From: Streptococcus sanguinis
GTDB taxonomy: Bacteria; Bacillota; Bacilli; Lactobacillales; Streptococcaceae
Direction: 5' to 3'
Length of the DNA stretch: 64,000 nt
Assembly (NCBI RefSeq): GCF_019929225.1
Contig: NZ_JAHZPA010000005.1
Location: forward strand, 62,001-126,000
A program made the translations under genes and the position numbers. Below, piece after piece: positions 35,035 to 44,272 of the stretch. Within the stretch, counting starts at the first letter, position 1. Every line of letters starts with the position of its first letter. The notes beneath the pieces were generated by a model. The model worked only from the letters and a program-made list of their open reading frames with translations, ran no database searches and was not told where the DNA came from.

Positions 35035-37541
35035 TAAGCACCCTCCTTTTGTTTTTCTTGCTTGCGTACCGTTTCAAAAAGCCGGCTCATCTCTGGGAAG
35101 TAGAGACCATCTACCGTGACCCGCTCTACTCGGCCGGAAGTGTCTTTCATGAGACATTGGCCTTTAGTCATAGTGTCAAACCAGGCTTTACTATCGTCTG
35201 TCACTTCCACCTTTAGGCGATTGAGAACCTTCTCAGCACTTCCTGGGGCATCATTATGGAAACACAGATACGTTCCAAAAGCGGAAGCTTCTCCATCTGA
35301 CCGATTAGAATCCTCTGGTAATTGAGAAGTAAAGACGAAGAAGCAGTTTTGAGACCGACCCATCCGTCTGATTCGGTCTTGCAGACCACGACCAGAAGCC
35401 GTGACACTAAGGACCCAAGCTTCATCCTGACCAATAACCGTTTTTGTACCATAGTCCCGCTCCCCAAACTTAATACAGAAATCGCCTAAAGCGTACATCA
35501 CCGCCATGGCTTTTCTGTTTTGCAAGGTCAGTTCTGCATGTTCGTCAGCCGGCAAATTCAGATAAGCAATTTCCAAAATGGTATTGCGAGCGGTCAAATC
35601 AACCGCAGGATTGGTCCCATCCGAGAAGACCAACTCCAAGACGGAATCGGTAATCTTTTCCAGTAGGTTTTCTGCTGTCTCCCGAATCTTTTCAATATCC
35701 GACTTCATCAATTCCTGAATAGCAGACAAAGTTCCAACTGTTTCACCACTGGCTCGCTTCGCCGCAAAAATCCGAATCATCTTAGACAATTCGGTTTCAA
35801 ACTTTTCTTTGTCTTTCAGCGGCATGACTTCATTGACCATAGAAAGAATCAGGTCTTTGGCTTGCTCACCACTCAAAAAGACTAGCGGATCCAGAACCCC
35901 ATGATTTTTGGGATTCGTATAGTCCAGAGTCACAAAGTGAATACTACGGATATAGTCCTGTAGCTCCGGACAGCTACCTGTCTCTTCCAGCTCTTTCAAG
36001 AGCTTGTTGTACCAGTACCTCTTTTCCCTTTTTGGATCAATATAGAGTGTTTGGCAATTCAACAAGCTAGCATAGAAAAAGATTTTGGAGGTGGCGAAGG
36101 TCTTCCCAATCCCTGTATCTCCGGTTAAAGAAATATGGGGATTGTCCGTATTTTTTCCCTCCACCTTCTCATTGGCTTGCAGGATATCCACCAGCACCGG
36201 TTTATCACTGGCTTCCAGAGCTTTCTCAAATTTTGAATTCCAGCTAGAAAGTTGGTTGTCAATCATGCCAAAATAAAAGCCAACATCCTGGCCGACCTTT
36301 TGAGTCACAAAAAAGAGGTCCTCCGCAAAAGCGGCCGCCTCTGAGGTCTGGATAAAGTTTTTATCCTCCAGTGACAGTGTTTCACCAAAACGGTTTTTGG
36401 CAAAGAGATATAATTGATAAGGAGTAGCCCTTGAAAGGCGTACTTTATCCCCCTTCATCTTCTCCATCAGGAGATTGATTTTTTGCTTGAGCATTTGCAG
36501 GTCACTATCGGACACGACCAGGGTCTGCAGGTAATTGATGATAGGAGTACCTTCATCAATCTTCTGCTCAATATCTTCCACCAGATACTTGCTTTGAGCC
36601 ACAGATTTTTTCTGAACGCTGTCTGCCTCCAGTGATTCTACCTGGGCCCCCCTGAGTTTCAGCCGGGCATTACGGGCCTTGGTCCGGACATTGTTAAAGG
36701 GCAGACCTTTGACCCGGGCAAACTTTGCCTTGGTCCAGACCTCTACCGGAAAGCCCAAAGACTGGGCCCGCTCAATCAAATGCAAGTAGGAAGCGTTCTC
36801 GGGCTTGTAAGCCACCGGAAGAAAGGCCACATACTGTGGACCTTCTTCATTGAGCAACTCCAAGACATTGATTTTCTCAAAGTCAATCGATTTATCCCCC
36901 AGATTCCCCATCCAGTTTTCAACCAGATTAACCTCATACTCCTGATCTGCAGTCAAAGAATGCAGGTAGGAGTAGCGGTTGACAAAAATTGTCTCTCTGG
37001 TCGTCAGCCGGCGGCAATCCAGCAAGGACAAGTCTTCCTCCAGCTTTTCCCGCTGACGTTCATACTTCTTTTCCCACCCCTCCAGGACATTCTTCTGAAA
37101 TCCAAATCCCTCTACTAATTTCTCGGCCGTATGATTGATAGAATCCTGGATGACCTCTTTCAAATCCACAGAAATATTGAAAGACTTCAGAGGCAGGGAA
37201 ATAAAGTAGTGATAGTCGCACAGCTCCCGCTTCATCAGGTAATTATAAGATTTTTCAAGGACAGAAAAAGCCATCTCCTCCGTATCCTCTGCGAACTTTT
37301 CAGAAAGTTCCCGAAATTTCCCCAGCAAATCCTTGGGAAATGGCAACATGGCAATATCAAAATCGCCGTAAGGCTTAATATCGCTTAACCAGCTTTCCAC
37401 CGTCGCTTTCAGTTGCTCTTTTTTCGTAAAAGCGACCGGATTCATTATCTCCGGCTCTACTTCATAGAGCGCAAAGACACTGCCATCTGCTCTCAAAATC
37501 AGGTTGTCTACAATATCTACAACTTGGTTATCTAATCTCAC
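35034..37541 (-). CDS. VirB4-type conjugation ATPase (ConE/Orf16-like)
   Basis: An 835-residue ATPase that drives assembly or substrate movement in the conjugation machine. Walker A is GDTGIGKTFATS near residue 470, Walker B lies in TVIGQDEAWVLS, and the arginine-containing RSQNCFFVFTSQ motif follows. It overlaps TcpE by 14 bp. Full length for the ICEBs1 ConE group. Confidence 0.93.
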   Translation of the reverse strand: MRLDNQVVDIVDNLILRADGSVFALYEVEPEIMNPVAFTKKEQLKATVESWLSDIKPYGDFDIAMLPFPKDLLGKFRELSEKFAEDTEEMAFSVLEKSYNYLMKRELCDYHYFISLPLKSFNISVDLKEVIQDSINHTAEKLVEGFGFQKNVLEGWEKKYERQREKLEEDLSLLDCRRLTTRETIFVNRYSYLHSLTADQEYEVNLVENWMGNLGDKSIDFEKINVLELLNEEGPQYVAFLPVAYKPENASYLHLIERAQSLGFPVEVWTKAKFARVKGLPFNNVRTKARNARLKLRGAQVESLEADSVQKKSVAQSKYLVEDIEQKIDEGTPIINYLQTLVVSDSDLQMLKQKINLLMEKMKGDKVRLSRATPYQLYLFAKNRFGETLSLEDKNFIQTSEAAAFAEDLFFVTQKVGQDVGFYFGMIDNQLSSWNSKFEKALEASDKPVLVDILQANEKVEGKNTDNPHISLTGDTGIGKTFATSKIFFYASLLNCQTLYIDPKREKRYWYNKLLKELEETGSCPELQDYIRSIHFVTLDYTNPKNHGVLDPLVFLSGEQAKDLILSMVNEVMPLKDKEKFETELSKMIRIFAAKRASGETVGTLSAIQELMKSDIEKIRETAENLLEKITDSVLELVFSDGTNPAVDLTARNTILEIAYLNLPADEHAELTLQNRKAMAVMYALGDFCIKFGERDYGTKTVIGQDEAWVLSVTASGRGLQDRIRRMGRSQNCFFVFTSQLPEDSNRSDGEASAFGTYLCFHNDAPGSAEKVLNRLKVEVTDDSKAWFDTMTKGQCLMKDTSGRVERVTVDGLYFPEMSRLFETVRKQEKQKEGA

Positions 37542-37956
37542 TGATTTTCTTCCCCTCTTTTTTTAAAATATAAGACGGCTTATAGTAAAGCAAACCGTCA
37601 TTAATCTTTTGTTTCTTTCGTTTTCTGCCGTAATGTCGGTAGAAACGAACATAGTCTCGCAGAAAGCGAAAAACTCCCTGCTGCTCAATCGTGAAATCCG
37701 CCAGCAAAATTCCCAGCAGCCACAAAGGCGGGGCACCAAAACCAAGCCAAAAAGGCAAGGGAATGGGAATCACCTTGGTAACAAAATTTTCAACCAGCCA
37801 ATAGTAAACCACAAGCAAAAAAGCCGTCCAACCAATCGTAGACAACTTAATTGCATTTGGCAGCGAGTGCCGATCAGAAATCTTTTGAATCCAGGTCGGC
37901 TGCATAAAAGCCGACCGATAATGATATGCCCTCTTATCTTTCTTTTCCGTTCCCAT
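37528..37956 (-). CDS. TcpE-family conjugation protein (ConD-like)
   Basis: A 142-residue protein with two hydrophobic hairpins (IGWTAFLLVVYYWLV and PPLWLLGILLAD) and a basic C-terminal part, as in TcpE/PrgI-like proteins of ICEs. The ATG start MGTEKKDK is used; a TTG five codons earlier overlaps the TcpD end and is possible. Probably recruits VirB4 to the membrane. Confidence 0.8.
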   Translation of the reverse strand: MGTEKKDKRAYHYRSAFMQPTWIQKISDRHSLPNAIKLSTIGWTAFLLVVYYWLVENFVTKVIPIPLPFWLGFGAPPLWLLGILLADFTIEQQGVFRFLRDYVRFYRHYGRKRKKQKINDGLLYYKPSYILKKEGKKISEIR

Positions 37957-37960
37957 AGGC

Positions 37961-38194
37961 TCAACCGCCAATCTTGAACATGTTTACAAGCAAATTGAGA
38001 ATTTCTGATGTTTTATTCATCACTGTTTCAGGATTCCAGCAGAAGTAAGCAATCAAAAGACCTGCAACAATCGTTCCAATAATCTTCCCCGCTGAACGTG
38101 AGGTGAGGAAAATAATCAGAGCAACAGCACCAGAAATACCAATCGCAGTCCAAGCGCCAACATCACTCAAGAATAGTTTTACAATTTCTTTCAT
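37961..38194 (-). CDS. TcpD-family membrane protein (ConC-like)
   Basis: A 77-residue protein with two membrane helices (TAIGISGAVALIIFL, IIGTIVAGLLIAYF) and a short amphipathic end. Size and place between TcpC and TcpE match TcpD/ConC, a small pore component required for transfer in related elements. Confidence 0.8.
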   Translation of the reverse strand: MKEIVKLFLSDVGAWTAIGISGAVALIIFLTSRSAGKIIGTIVAGLLIAYFCWNPETVMNKTSEILNLLVNMFKIGG

Positions 38195-38209
38195 AAGTTT
38201 TTACTCTCC

Positions 38210-39160
38210 TTATTTAATCTGTTTACGATACTTTTCAGCAATCCCATGTTCCATGTTTTGAACACGGTAGGAATCACTATCCGCTTTCAAGGTCACAACA
38301 AAGTTTTCCTGATGTGCCATCTCAAAGGCATCCGTCATTGTCACCTGCACCACAGCAACCAGTTTCGTTTTATCCTGCTCGTCTTGGATGAAATAAACAT
38401 AGTCTAAGCTTTTCAGCAGGTAGCCCTGAACCGGCTGGACTTCCTTAGAGAAAGGCGCCATCTGGGTTTTATCCCCGCTGGTATAAGCTTTGAAAAAGGC
38501 CTCCACATACTGCTTCGGTTTTTCAAAGTCTTTCTTGTCGTCCTGCTGGTCTTTCAGTCGCAGGCCTGACTTCACCCCTTTCGCCACATAAGAGCTTTCA
38601 TTGGTGAAATAGGGCAAATCAGCCACATAAAAACGGCCAGCTTTGACCCCGTAGGGAATGGAAAGCAAGCCTACGTTATCCTGCCAGTCTTCCCCGACTT
38701 TAACCGCATACTCCACGCGGTAAGTTGCTAGGCTATCGGTCACCTCAACCAAGGTCGCATTGGTCAGCCGACTGTCCGTATTCGTCGTTTCACTGGATTT
38801 TACATCCAGCCCTGCTGCATAGAACTTTTTCAAAGCCGCTTGATTTTCAGCGTTATTCTCTGAAAAATAAAGACTTAAAAAGTCAGCCATAAACAGACTG
38901 ACTTGATTGGAATAGGTTCGGGAATTTTTCTCCTGCACCTGCTGGACAACCGGCTTTGTTCCCATGCTCCGAATGGCATTGGAAACAACCGTCAAAGCTG
39001 CCAACGCTACAATCCCAACTACAAACCCCAGCAGCAACCGATTAGCTGCCCTTTGACTAATCTTTCGCGGTTTCACTTCCACGTTTGTTTTTCGTGGTTT
39101 GGGAAACTTCACTTGTTGCGCTTTCTGTTTCAAGTCAGAAAGCCATTGTTTTACATTCAA
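38210..39160 (-). CDS. TcpC-family conjugation protein (ConB/Orf13-like)
   Basis: A 316-residue bitopic protein. A basic cytoplasmic N-terminus (KARRKTNVEVKP-like region), one membrane helix (LLGFVVGIVALAALTVV) and an extracytoplasmic part with two NTF2-like TcpC domains. It is the VirB8-like scaffold of the channel. Start behind GGAG; 15 bp before the TcpD start. Confidence 0.88.
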   Translation of the reverse strand: MNVKQWLSDLKQKAQQVKFPKPRKTNVEVKPRKISQRAANRLLLGFVVGIVALAALTVVSNAIRSMGTKPVVQQVQEKNSRTYSNQVSLFMADFLSLYFSENNAENQAALKKFYAAGLDVKSSETTNTDSRLTNATLVEVTDSLATYRVEYAVKVGEDWQDNVGLLSIPYGVKAGRFYVADLPYFTNESSYVAKGVKSGLRLKDQQDDKKDFEKPKQYVEAFFKAYTSGDKTQMAPFSKEVQPVQGYLLKSLDYVYFIQDEQDKTKLVAVVQVTMTDAFEMAHQENFVVTLKADSDSYRVQNMEHGIAEKYRKQIK

Positions 39161-39185
39161 TCTTTTTTCTCCTTTACTTTTACTG

Positions 39186-39422
39186 TTAGGCTCCAGTCAA
39201 GCGAGATACAAAGCTATTATAGGCTTCTATATCTCCCCGCATGCCATCTGCTTGCTCTTGCGTGAGATAGCCCAGCTGGACCCATCTTTGCAGCTCCCGA
39301 AAAGACCAGTACAAAGCCTCTCCGAAAGACAACTGATTTTCAATCAATTCATCTCCCAGCCAAACACTGTAAGGATTTTCCTCCTCTGCTCGCCGGTCCT
39401 TTTGAATGGTATAAATCCTCAT
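39186..39422 (-). CDS. Small ICE protein of unknown function
   Basis: A 78-residue acidic protein starting MRIYTIQKDRRAEEENPY after GGAGGTCTGAC. The upstream frame overlaps the previous gene and is not used. It contains WLGDELIENQ and LGYLTQEQADGMRGD. No membrane segment. Lies between the ArdA-like gene and TcpC; comparable small genes occur there in ICESt-type elements. Confidence 0.65.
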   Translation of the reverse strand: MRIYTIQKDRRAEEENPYSVWLGDELIENQLSFGEALYWSFRELQRWVQLGYLTQEQADGMRGDIEAYNSFVSRLTGA

Positions 39423-39423
39423 G

Positions 39424-39894
39424 TCAGACCTCCTCCACATAGAAACCTCTGGGAGTATTAAGCACAATCCCTTTACTGATATAAGATTGAACCGCCGTCG
39501 GCCAGTTACTGGCCTGATAAAAGAATGTGACAACCTTATCCATATCCGCCTCTTTCAAAAGATACTGCATAAGCTCTACTTCATCTTTGCTCACAAACTT
39601 AAAGTTATGAGCCATCACAAAGATAAAAGACTTATGAGCTTTGAATAAATACTGAACTAAGTAATCATCCCCCTCATAGCGATTGGCAATCATATTTTTC
39701 AAGATATAGGCCTCCTGAAGTGACATATTTGTATCTACTCCCCAATCAGAGAAGCCAGAAACAAAAAAATCCTCCTCCTGGATGCCTCTTTCTTCCATCC
39801 TCCGACGGACCCCCTCAATACTGAACTTCATCAAATCCAGTTGACACAGCTCAGAACTGGAACCGTCCGATCGAATTCGTATATTGGCAATCAT
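39424..39894 (-). CDS. ICE protein of unknown function, possibly ArdA-like
   Basis: A 156-residue acidic protein, start MIANIRIRSDG after GGAGGAAGACAGA. The C-terminal part (WPTAVQSYISKGIVLN, RGFYVEEV) and the overall charge recall ArdA anti-restriction proteins, which mimic DNA and lie at this position in Tn916 (orf18). The similarity is weak by eye. No membrane segment. Confidence 0.5.
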   Translation of the reverse strand: MIANIRIRSDGSSSELCQLDLMKFSIEGVRRRMEERGIQEEDFFVSGFSDWGVDTNMSLQEAYILKNMIANRYEGDDYLVQYLFKAHKSFIFVMAHNFKFVSKDEVELMQYLLKEADMDKVVTFFYQASNWPTAVQSYISKGIVLNTPRGFYVEEV

Positions 39895-39943
39895 TCTGTC
39901 TTCCTCCTTCCAAATAAAAAAAGAGAGGCGCAACGCCTCCCTC

Positions 39944-40216
39944 TTATTCCATCTGGGCCATCTTCCCGCCGACAGCGGTCATGGCTTTGTGAGCCTGATT
40001 CACAATATCATTTTGATGGTAGTAGTCTCTGACATACTTTTCCAAGGCCTCCACCATGTAGTCTGGTAAAGCCAGATCGTCTTTCTTCTTGACTAGGCCA
40101 TATAACTGCCCCATAACCGGCCAAGCCTCACTATACTTATAATTAACCAGCAATTCTCCGGCTTCCTTTGCAAGACCCAAGACCTTCTTATCCGTTTCAC
40201 TTCGTGTTTGTGCCAT
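39944..40216 (-). CDS. Small helical ICE protein of unknown function
   Basis: A 90-residue all-helical protein, start MAQTRSETDKKVLGL after GAGGA; the longer frame lacks a ribosome site. Contains KYSEAWPVMGQLYGLVKKK. No family recognised. Part of the small-gene block between relaxase and TcpC. Confidence 0.6.
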   Translation of the reverse strand: MAQTRSETDKKVLGLAKEAGELLVNYKYSEAWPVMGQLYGLVKKKDDLALPDYMVEALEKYVRDYYHQNDIVNQAHKAMTAVGGKMAQME

Positions 40217-40260
40217 CTGTTTTATCCTCGTTTCTTTCAAATTCTCTGATCCCAACTAAT

Positions 40261-40407
40261 TCAAACAGCAACAGGAGGAGGGCGGGACTTGCCTTTTTCT
40301 GTCCGTTTCAAGAACAAGCCCATAAGCTTTTCTTGTACCAGCTTATCCGAAAAAGCCATCCGCACCCACTCCAGCATACCAAGTGGCTTCCAAAAATGAT
40401 AAAACAC
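40261..40407 (-). CDS. Small basic ICE protein (GTG start)
   Basis: A 48-residue protein beginning with GTG behind a perfect AAGGAGG: (M)FYHFWKPLGMLEWV, then LVQEKLMGLFLKR and a proline-rich tail. The strong ribosome site and fit between neighbours (4 bp before the 40411 stop, 44 bp after) support it. Function unknown. Confidence 0.6.
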   Translation of the reverse strand: MFYHFWKPLGMLEWVRMAFSDKLVQEKLMGLFLKRTEKGKSRPPPVAV

Positions 40408-40410
40408 GCT

Positions 40411-40800
40411 CTACCTCCTTGTCTTTGATTCTAGTAAGAACTTCTCTTTGTGGTATTTAGCCGCCAAAAAGAGAAGCCAGAGCACCTGCTGGCTCCTCTC
40501 CAGTTCCAACATTTTTTCTTCTAACCGGCGACGCTTGCCATCTGCCAGGGCTTTCAGCTCTCCCAGATATTGCTTAATCAATGAACTAAGCATTTCCCGG
40601 TCAGCCGGCCGCTTGAACTTCCTCACTTCCTGAACAAGTTCTTGAATATCTAACTGATAATCTCGGTAGGTTTGATTCTCCTCCACTTCTGGAGAGTAGA
40701 AGCAGCGGTCGGGAATCAAGTGAACCAGATTCTTTATAACAATGGTCAAATCTTCCTTTTCCTGTAATTGCTCTTTCAATACTGGATTAAAATTAATCAT
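40411..40800 (-). CDS. Helical ICE protein of unknown function
   Basis: A 129-residue coiled-coil-like protein (LDIQELVQEVRKFKRP, LADGKRRRLEEKMLELERS). Overlaps the preceding gene by 8 bp. Comparable in position to ydcS/ydcT-type genes after the relaxase in ICEBs1. Function unknown. Confidence 0.65.
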   Translation of the reverse strand: MINFNPVLKEQLQEKEDLTIVIKNLVHLIPDRCFYSPEVEENQTYRDYQLDIQELVQEVRKFKRPADREMLSSLIKQYLGELKALADGKRRRLEEKMLELERSQQVLWLLFLAAKYHKEKFLLESKTRR

Positions 40801-41068
40801 CTCCCCTCCTTTGTTTAGTCGTTTCTACTAAAGCCGTCACCCCCTCCGGCATCCGATCCCAATCAATCTCGCAATCCCGCAGAAAGCGAGGCCGTGCCTT
40901 GGGCTCAAGCACTGGAATCTGCAATAAACGATAAGACCCCCGATAGGTAGGAAAATACCGACTGGCAAAGACCAGATCCGTTTTACCAGCTACCTTAACA
41001 AATAAACGCTCACGGTCCACGACCGCCATATTATCAGGAGTAATATACTCTACCTTTTTATTATTCAA
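40793..41068 (-). CDS. Small ICE protein after the relaxase
   Basis: A 91-residue protein (NMAVVDRERLFVKVAGK, RYFPTYRGSYRLLQIP) overlapping the relaxase stop by 4 bp (ATGA), so translationally coupled to it. The coupling suggests an accessory role in DNA processing, but no domain is recognised. Confidence 0.65.
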   Translation of the reverse strand: MNNKKVEYITPDNMAVVDRERLFVKVAGKTDLVFASRYFPTYRGSYRLLQIPVLEPKARPRFLRDCEIDWDRMPEGVTALVETTKQRRGDD

Positions 41069-42294
41069 ACTGCCACCTCCTTGCTTTCATCTTGCAGCCA
41101 TTCCAGTTCTTTCAAGCGTTTTTCTGGAATCTCTGCATATTCGTCTATCTCCTCCAGTCGGCCAGAGCCAGTGACTGCCTCGACTTCCTCCAGGAACTTT
41201 CTAGTGCCAGCCACCACCCGCTCATACCAGCGGTACTGCTTTTCTGCAATCGCCACCTCCTGAGGAGCGGTCACAAACTGACAGGCTTTCAGGCTTCCCA
41301 TGAGCTTGTACCAATCGGGGTCTAAGACCAGGCGCTTGCCTTTTCTGACATAAACGTGGAGTTTATCATTGATAACTCCAACCGCCTTTCTCGCCATATC
41401 TTCCCGCTGATAGTACCACTCCAGCAGGAAATCATGAGACTTGTCACCGAACATCCGGACTTCATAGCGGTTTTTATAACCGTATAGCTCCCGAATGGTT
41501 TCCAAGGAAACCTTGGACTGGTGAGCCTGCTCAAAGTCTTTCTCATAGAAATTGAGCAGGACCGCTGACTGTCTGGAGCCAAAATAGACTGAGCAGCCAT
41601 CTGCCTGATTCTGGGTTTCCCCATCAATAAACTTGAAAGAGCGCATTTTGGACTGAATCAAGCCCCGCTCTTTTTTCTCTTTTAGTTGGTATAAGTTATA
41701 GTTTCCCTCCTCCTTGTTATAACCCTCATCCAGTGAAACATCTAGCCGGGTAATCTTGAGAAAATCCGCCGCCTCCTCTGGGGCCTTGGTTTTCCTTTTA
41801 GCATAAGCCAAGGCTGCCTCTAAAACCTCCTGCCAGGTCCGGCCGTTCTGCTCGTTTTCTAAGTACCATTCAAATTCTCTGCACCCCCGACCAGTCATCT
41901 CAACCAGCGTCCCCATCTCGCTATCTTTCTCTGAATGGTAGACATTGATAAAATTGAAATTCTCAAGAGCGCTATAGCCATAGCGGCCAAAGTCATGCTG
42001 GATAAAGGGTTTCTTCTTGAGGCCAAAGACCTCATCTATCACCCCCAGCCAGTCCAAGGTCCGAAAGCGGAAGCGGATATAGTCAATCCGTCCCGTCAAG
42101 CGGACACTGGTTTCTTTATTCAGTGCCAGCAGTTCCTGCAAGGGCAGACCCACCTTTTTAAAAGGCACCGTGTCTTTTCCCAAGTAGCGGTTATAGGTCG
42201 CCGGCGAAACCGTCAAGAGCTTACTAAACTCTTTCTTGGAAAAACCCAAGTAGAGCCGCAGCCGCTCCATATCCTTTGTTTCAATCTCTTTCAT
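41065..42294 (-). CDS. MobT/NicK-type relaxase (Rep_trans family)
   Basis: A 409-residue relaxase. An N-terminal helix-turn-helix (LGFSKKEFSKLLTVSPATYNRYLG) is followed by the replication-initiation-like Rep_trans domain with LDVSLDEGYN and RYEVRMFGDKSHDF. Such proteins nick oriT and also start rolling-circle replication of the excised ICE (NicK of ICEBs1, Orf20 of Tn916). ATG at 42294 is used; an in-frame GTG five codons upstream is an alternative. oriT lies about 140 bp upstream. Confidence 0.9.
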   Translation of the reverse strand: MKEIETKDMERLRLYLGFSKKEFSKLLTVSPATYNRYLGKDTVPFKKVGLPLQELLALNKETSVRLTGRIDYIRFRFRTLDWLGVIDEVFGLKKKPFIQHDFGRYGYSALENFNFINVYHSEKDSEMGTLVEMTGRGCREFEWYLENEQNGRTWQEVLEAALAYAKRKTKAPEEAADFLKITRLDVSLDEGYNKEEGNYNLYQLKEKKERGLIQSKMRSFKFIDGETQNQADGCSVYFGSRQSAVLLNFYEKDFEQAHQSKVSLETIRELYGYKNRYEVRMFGDKSHDFLLEWYYQREDMARKAVGVINDKLHVYVRKGKRLVLDPDWYKLMGSLKACQFVTAPQEVAIAEKQYRWYERVVAGTRKFLEEVEAVTGSGRLEEIDEYAEIPEKRLKELEWLQDESKEVAV

Positions 42295-42430
42295 ACAGCA
42301 TAGATTCACCTTCCTTTTTTAGTCTTTCAGTCTTTCGACTTTAAAAACCGCTGAAAGTCCCTCTTTCAGCAATTTTTAAAATCGCCTTGAGGCTTAGAAC
42401 TTCAAGGCATTCATGATTTTGTGATTCACC

Positions 42431-42461
42431 GTAACCCCCTTATTAACATACAGGGGGTTAC
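42431..42461 (-). other. oriT: Probable origin of transfer (oriT) hairpin
   Basis: Inverted repeat GTAACCCCC (42431-42439) and GGGGGTTAC (42453-42461) with a 13-nt loop containing TTAACATACA. The ACCCCC ... AGGGGGT layout between coupling-protein and relaxase genes is that of the ICEBs1/Tn916 oriT, where the relaxase nicks near the loop. Confidence 0.8.
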
Positions 42462-42462
42462 A

Positions 42463-42553
42463 TGAAAGCAGCCCGCCTCACGGCCGGCTGCTTTCAGCTA
42501 GAGAGAAGCGCCCAGCGCCTCACCGCTCAAGCTGGCGCTGTTCGCTCTCTCCC
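42463..42553. other. Two large hairpins beside oriT (possible single-strand origin)
   Basis: GAAAGCAGCC pairs with GGCTGCTTTC (42464-42494); then about 42498-42552 forms a long imperfect stem, GAGAGA..GCG..CAGCGCC with GGCGCTG..CGC.TCTCTC. ICEBs1 and ICESt3 carry single-strand replication origins in this area, so an sso role is possible. The second hairpin also sits just after the coupling-protein gene. Confidence 0.5.
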
Positions 42554-44223
42554 TAGCCAAACTGCTCCTGGACAATCTGCTTGTAAGACTTGTCAGAGCG
42601 TTCCTTCTCCTCAAAAACCTGACGGAAAGCCGCCAAGTCCTTTTCTTTGATGACTGGACTACCTGCTTCTCCAGTCTCAAAAACATAGGCTCCCTCTTTT
42701 AAGAGGTCAAAGACCGTCCGGACATTCCGGTCCGTTAAGTCAGAAAAGTCCCCCTGCAGGACCTGCAGGGCTTCCTTGCGGGTCAAAATTCGATTTTCGG
42801 ACACCGGCAAAGGAATATCCGGTGCAGGCTGACCTTGACTGCCTGCCTCCAGAGGATCAAAGGGATTTTCAATCCGCTCATACGTTTCAAAGAGGTCATA
42901 GAAATTGAAATCTTTGGTAATCAAAGGCGCATAGAACTCTTGAGCCTGTTCACCGAAATTGGCACAATAGCCCCGGCCATAGACCCGTTTACCTGCCAAA
43001 TGAGTGACATTACGGAAATTTTTATTTTTGTTTTCCTCTCCAAACATAGCCGCATAAGCATATTCATCTAGGCGGCCCATGGTGACATGGAACATCATAT
43101 TGGAGCGGATTTTCAGCGGCAAATCATCACGGCCAGGGCGCTGAAAGGCTTTAATCAAATAACAGCCTGCCTGACGGCCCTTCAAGGTCACATTGTCATC
43201 TGCTTTCCTGAATCGCTCCCATAAACCATAAGAATCATTCCCATCAAGAGCAGACATAAAGGCATTGACCTCATCATGAATGAGAAAGACCGGTTTTAGG
43301 TCATACTTTTCAAAATTCCCTAATTCTTTCTCCCCTCGCTCCTCCATGAGCTGATTCATGTAGGCATAGCGGGCCTCCATCATCTGTTCAAAACGCTCAT
43401 ACATGGCCACAATGTCTTCCTTGGTATAAAAGACCCGGTCTTTAAAAACGTCCAGTCGGGCCAAAGGAACGAAATCTGCATGTTTCGGGTCACACAAGTA
43501 AGCAGCGCCTTCTTTCCCCGCACCAACCAAGAGAGAGCGCAGGAAAACGGTCTTCCCGCCGCCAATTCCACCGCCCAGAAGCAAGTTGGGATTTTCCACA
43601 AAATCCCAATAAACAGACTTGGATAGCTTTAACCCTTTGCCTTTTACCATTTTTACATCTCGTGCATGAATCCGGTTGAGGTAAGCTGAGTAAGCCAGCT
43701 TATAGACAATAAACTTTTCTTCATAGGTATCTTCGATATAGTCCATAAAGAAGGTCGTTTCAAATTCCCCTCCCAGCTTTAAAAACCGATCCTGGAACTT
43801 AGAACCGGACAGCTCCAGCATGACCTCCAATTCATAGCGGCCTTGTCTCAAGTAAACCTTAGGGAACCTGATTTTACTTTTCTTGCCAGCTTCTTTCTTC
43901 TTTTTCTCATAGTAATAGCCCCGCTCATAGAGATAGCGGGCCAAGACACTCAAGCGAAAAAGCTTTTTCCAGAAAAGCAAGCGCTCCTCTAAGAAACGAT
44001 TCAAAAAAGCGACCAAAAAGAAGTTCAGTAAAAACCCTGCTCCCACCATCAGCAGTAAAGCCTGATTCAGAGCCTGAACATCTTCCATGCGAAGATAAAG
44101 CAAAAAGCCCAGAGCCAGCCATACAGGAAGCAGCAGCAGGCTATACAAGATTAGGGGAATTTTCATCATCCAAGGGCGAATCCGGACCCCCTTGTAACGG
44201 AAAATAGAGCGCAGAACAGACAT
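42553..44223 (-). CDS. TcpA/FtsK-type conjugative coupling protein (ConQ-like)
   Basis: A 556-residue DNA-pumping ATPase. Two N-terminal membrane helices (residues 24-75), then the FtsK/HerA motor with Walker A GGGIGGGKTVFLRS near residue 213 and Walker B in PVFLIHDEVNAF. It brings the relaxase-DNA complex to the channel. First large gene after the two DUF961 genes; oriT follows. Confidence 0.93.
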   Translation of the reverse strand: MSVLRSIFRYKGVRIRPWMMKIPLILYSLLLLPVWLALGFLLYLRMEDVQALNQALLLMVGAGFLLNFFLVAFLNRFLEERLLFWKKLFRLSVLARYLYERGYYYEKKKKEAGKKSKIRFPKVYLRQGRYELEVMLELSGSKFQDRFLKLGGEFETTFFMDYIEDTYEEKFIVYKLAYSAYLNRIHARDVKMVKGKGLKLSKSVYWDFVENPNLLLGGGIGGGKTVFLRSLLVGAGKEGAAYLCDPKHADFVPLARLDVFKDRVFYTKEDIVAMYERFEQMMEARYAYMNQLMEERGEKELGNFEKYDLKPVFLIHDEVNAFMSALDGNDSYGLWERFRKADDNVTLKGRQAGCYLIKAFQRPGRDDLPLKIRSNMMFHVTMGRLDEYAYAAMFGEENKNKNFRNVTHLAGKRVYGRGYCANFGEQAQEFYAPLITKDFNFYDLFETYERIENPFDPLEAGSQGQPAPDIPLPVSENRILTRKEALQVLQGDFSDLTDRNVRTVFDLLKEGAYVFETGEAGSPVIKEKDLAAFRQVFEEKERSDKSYKQIVQEQFG

Positions 44224-44272
44224 CTTTCCTCCTTCCTAGTCCAATAAAAAACTGAATCAGATTGATTCAGTC

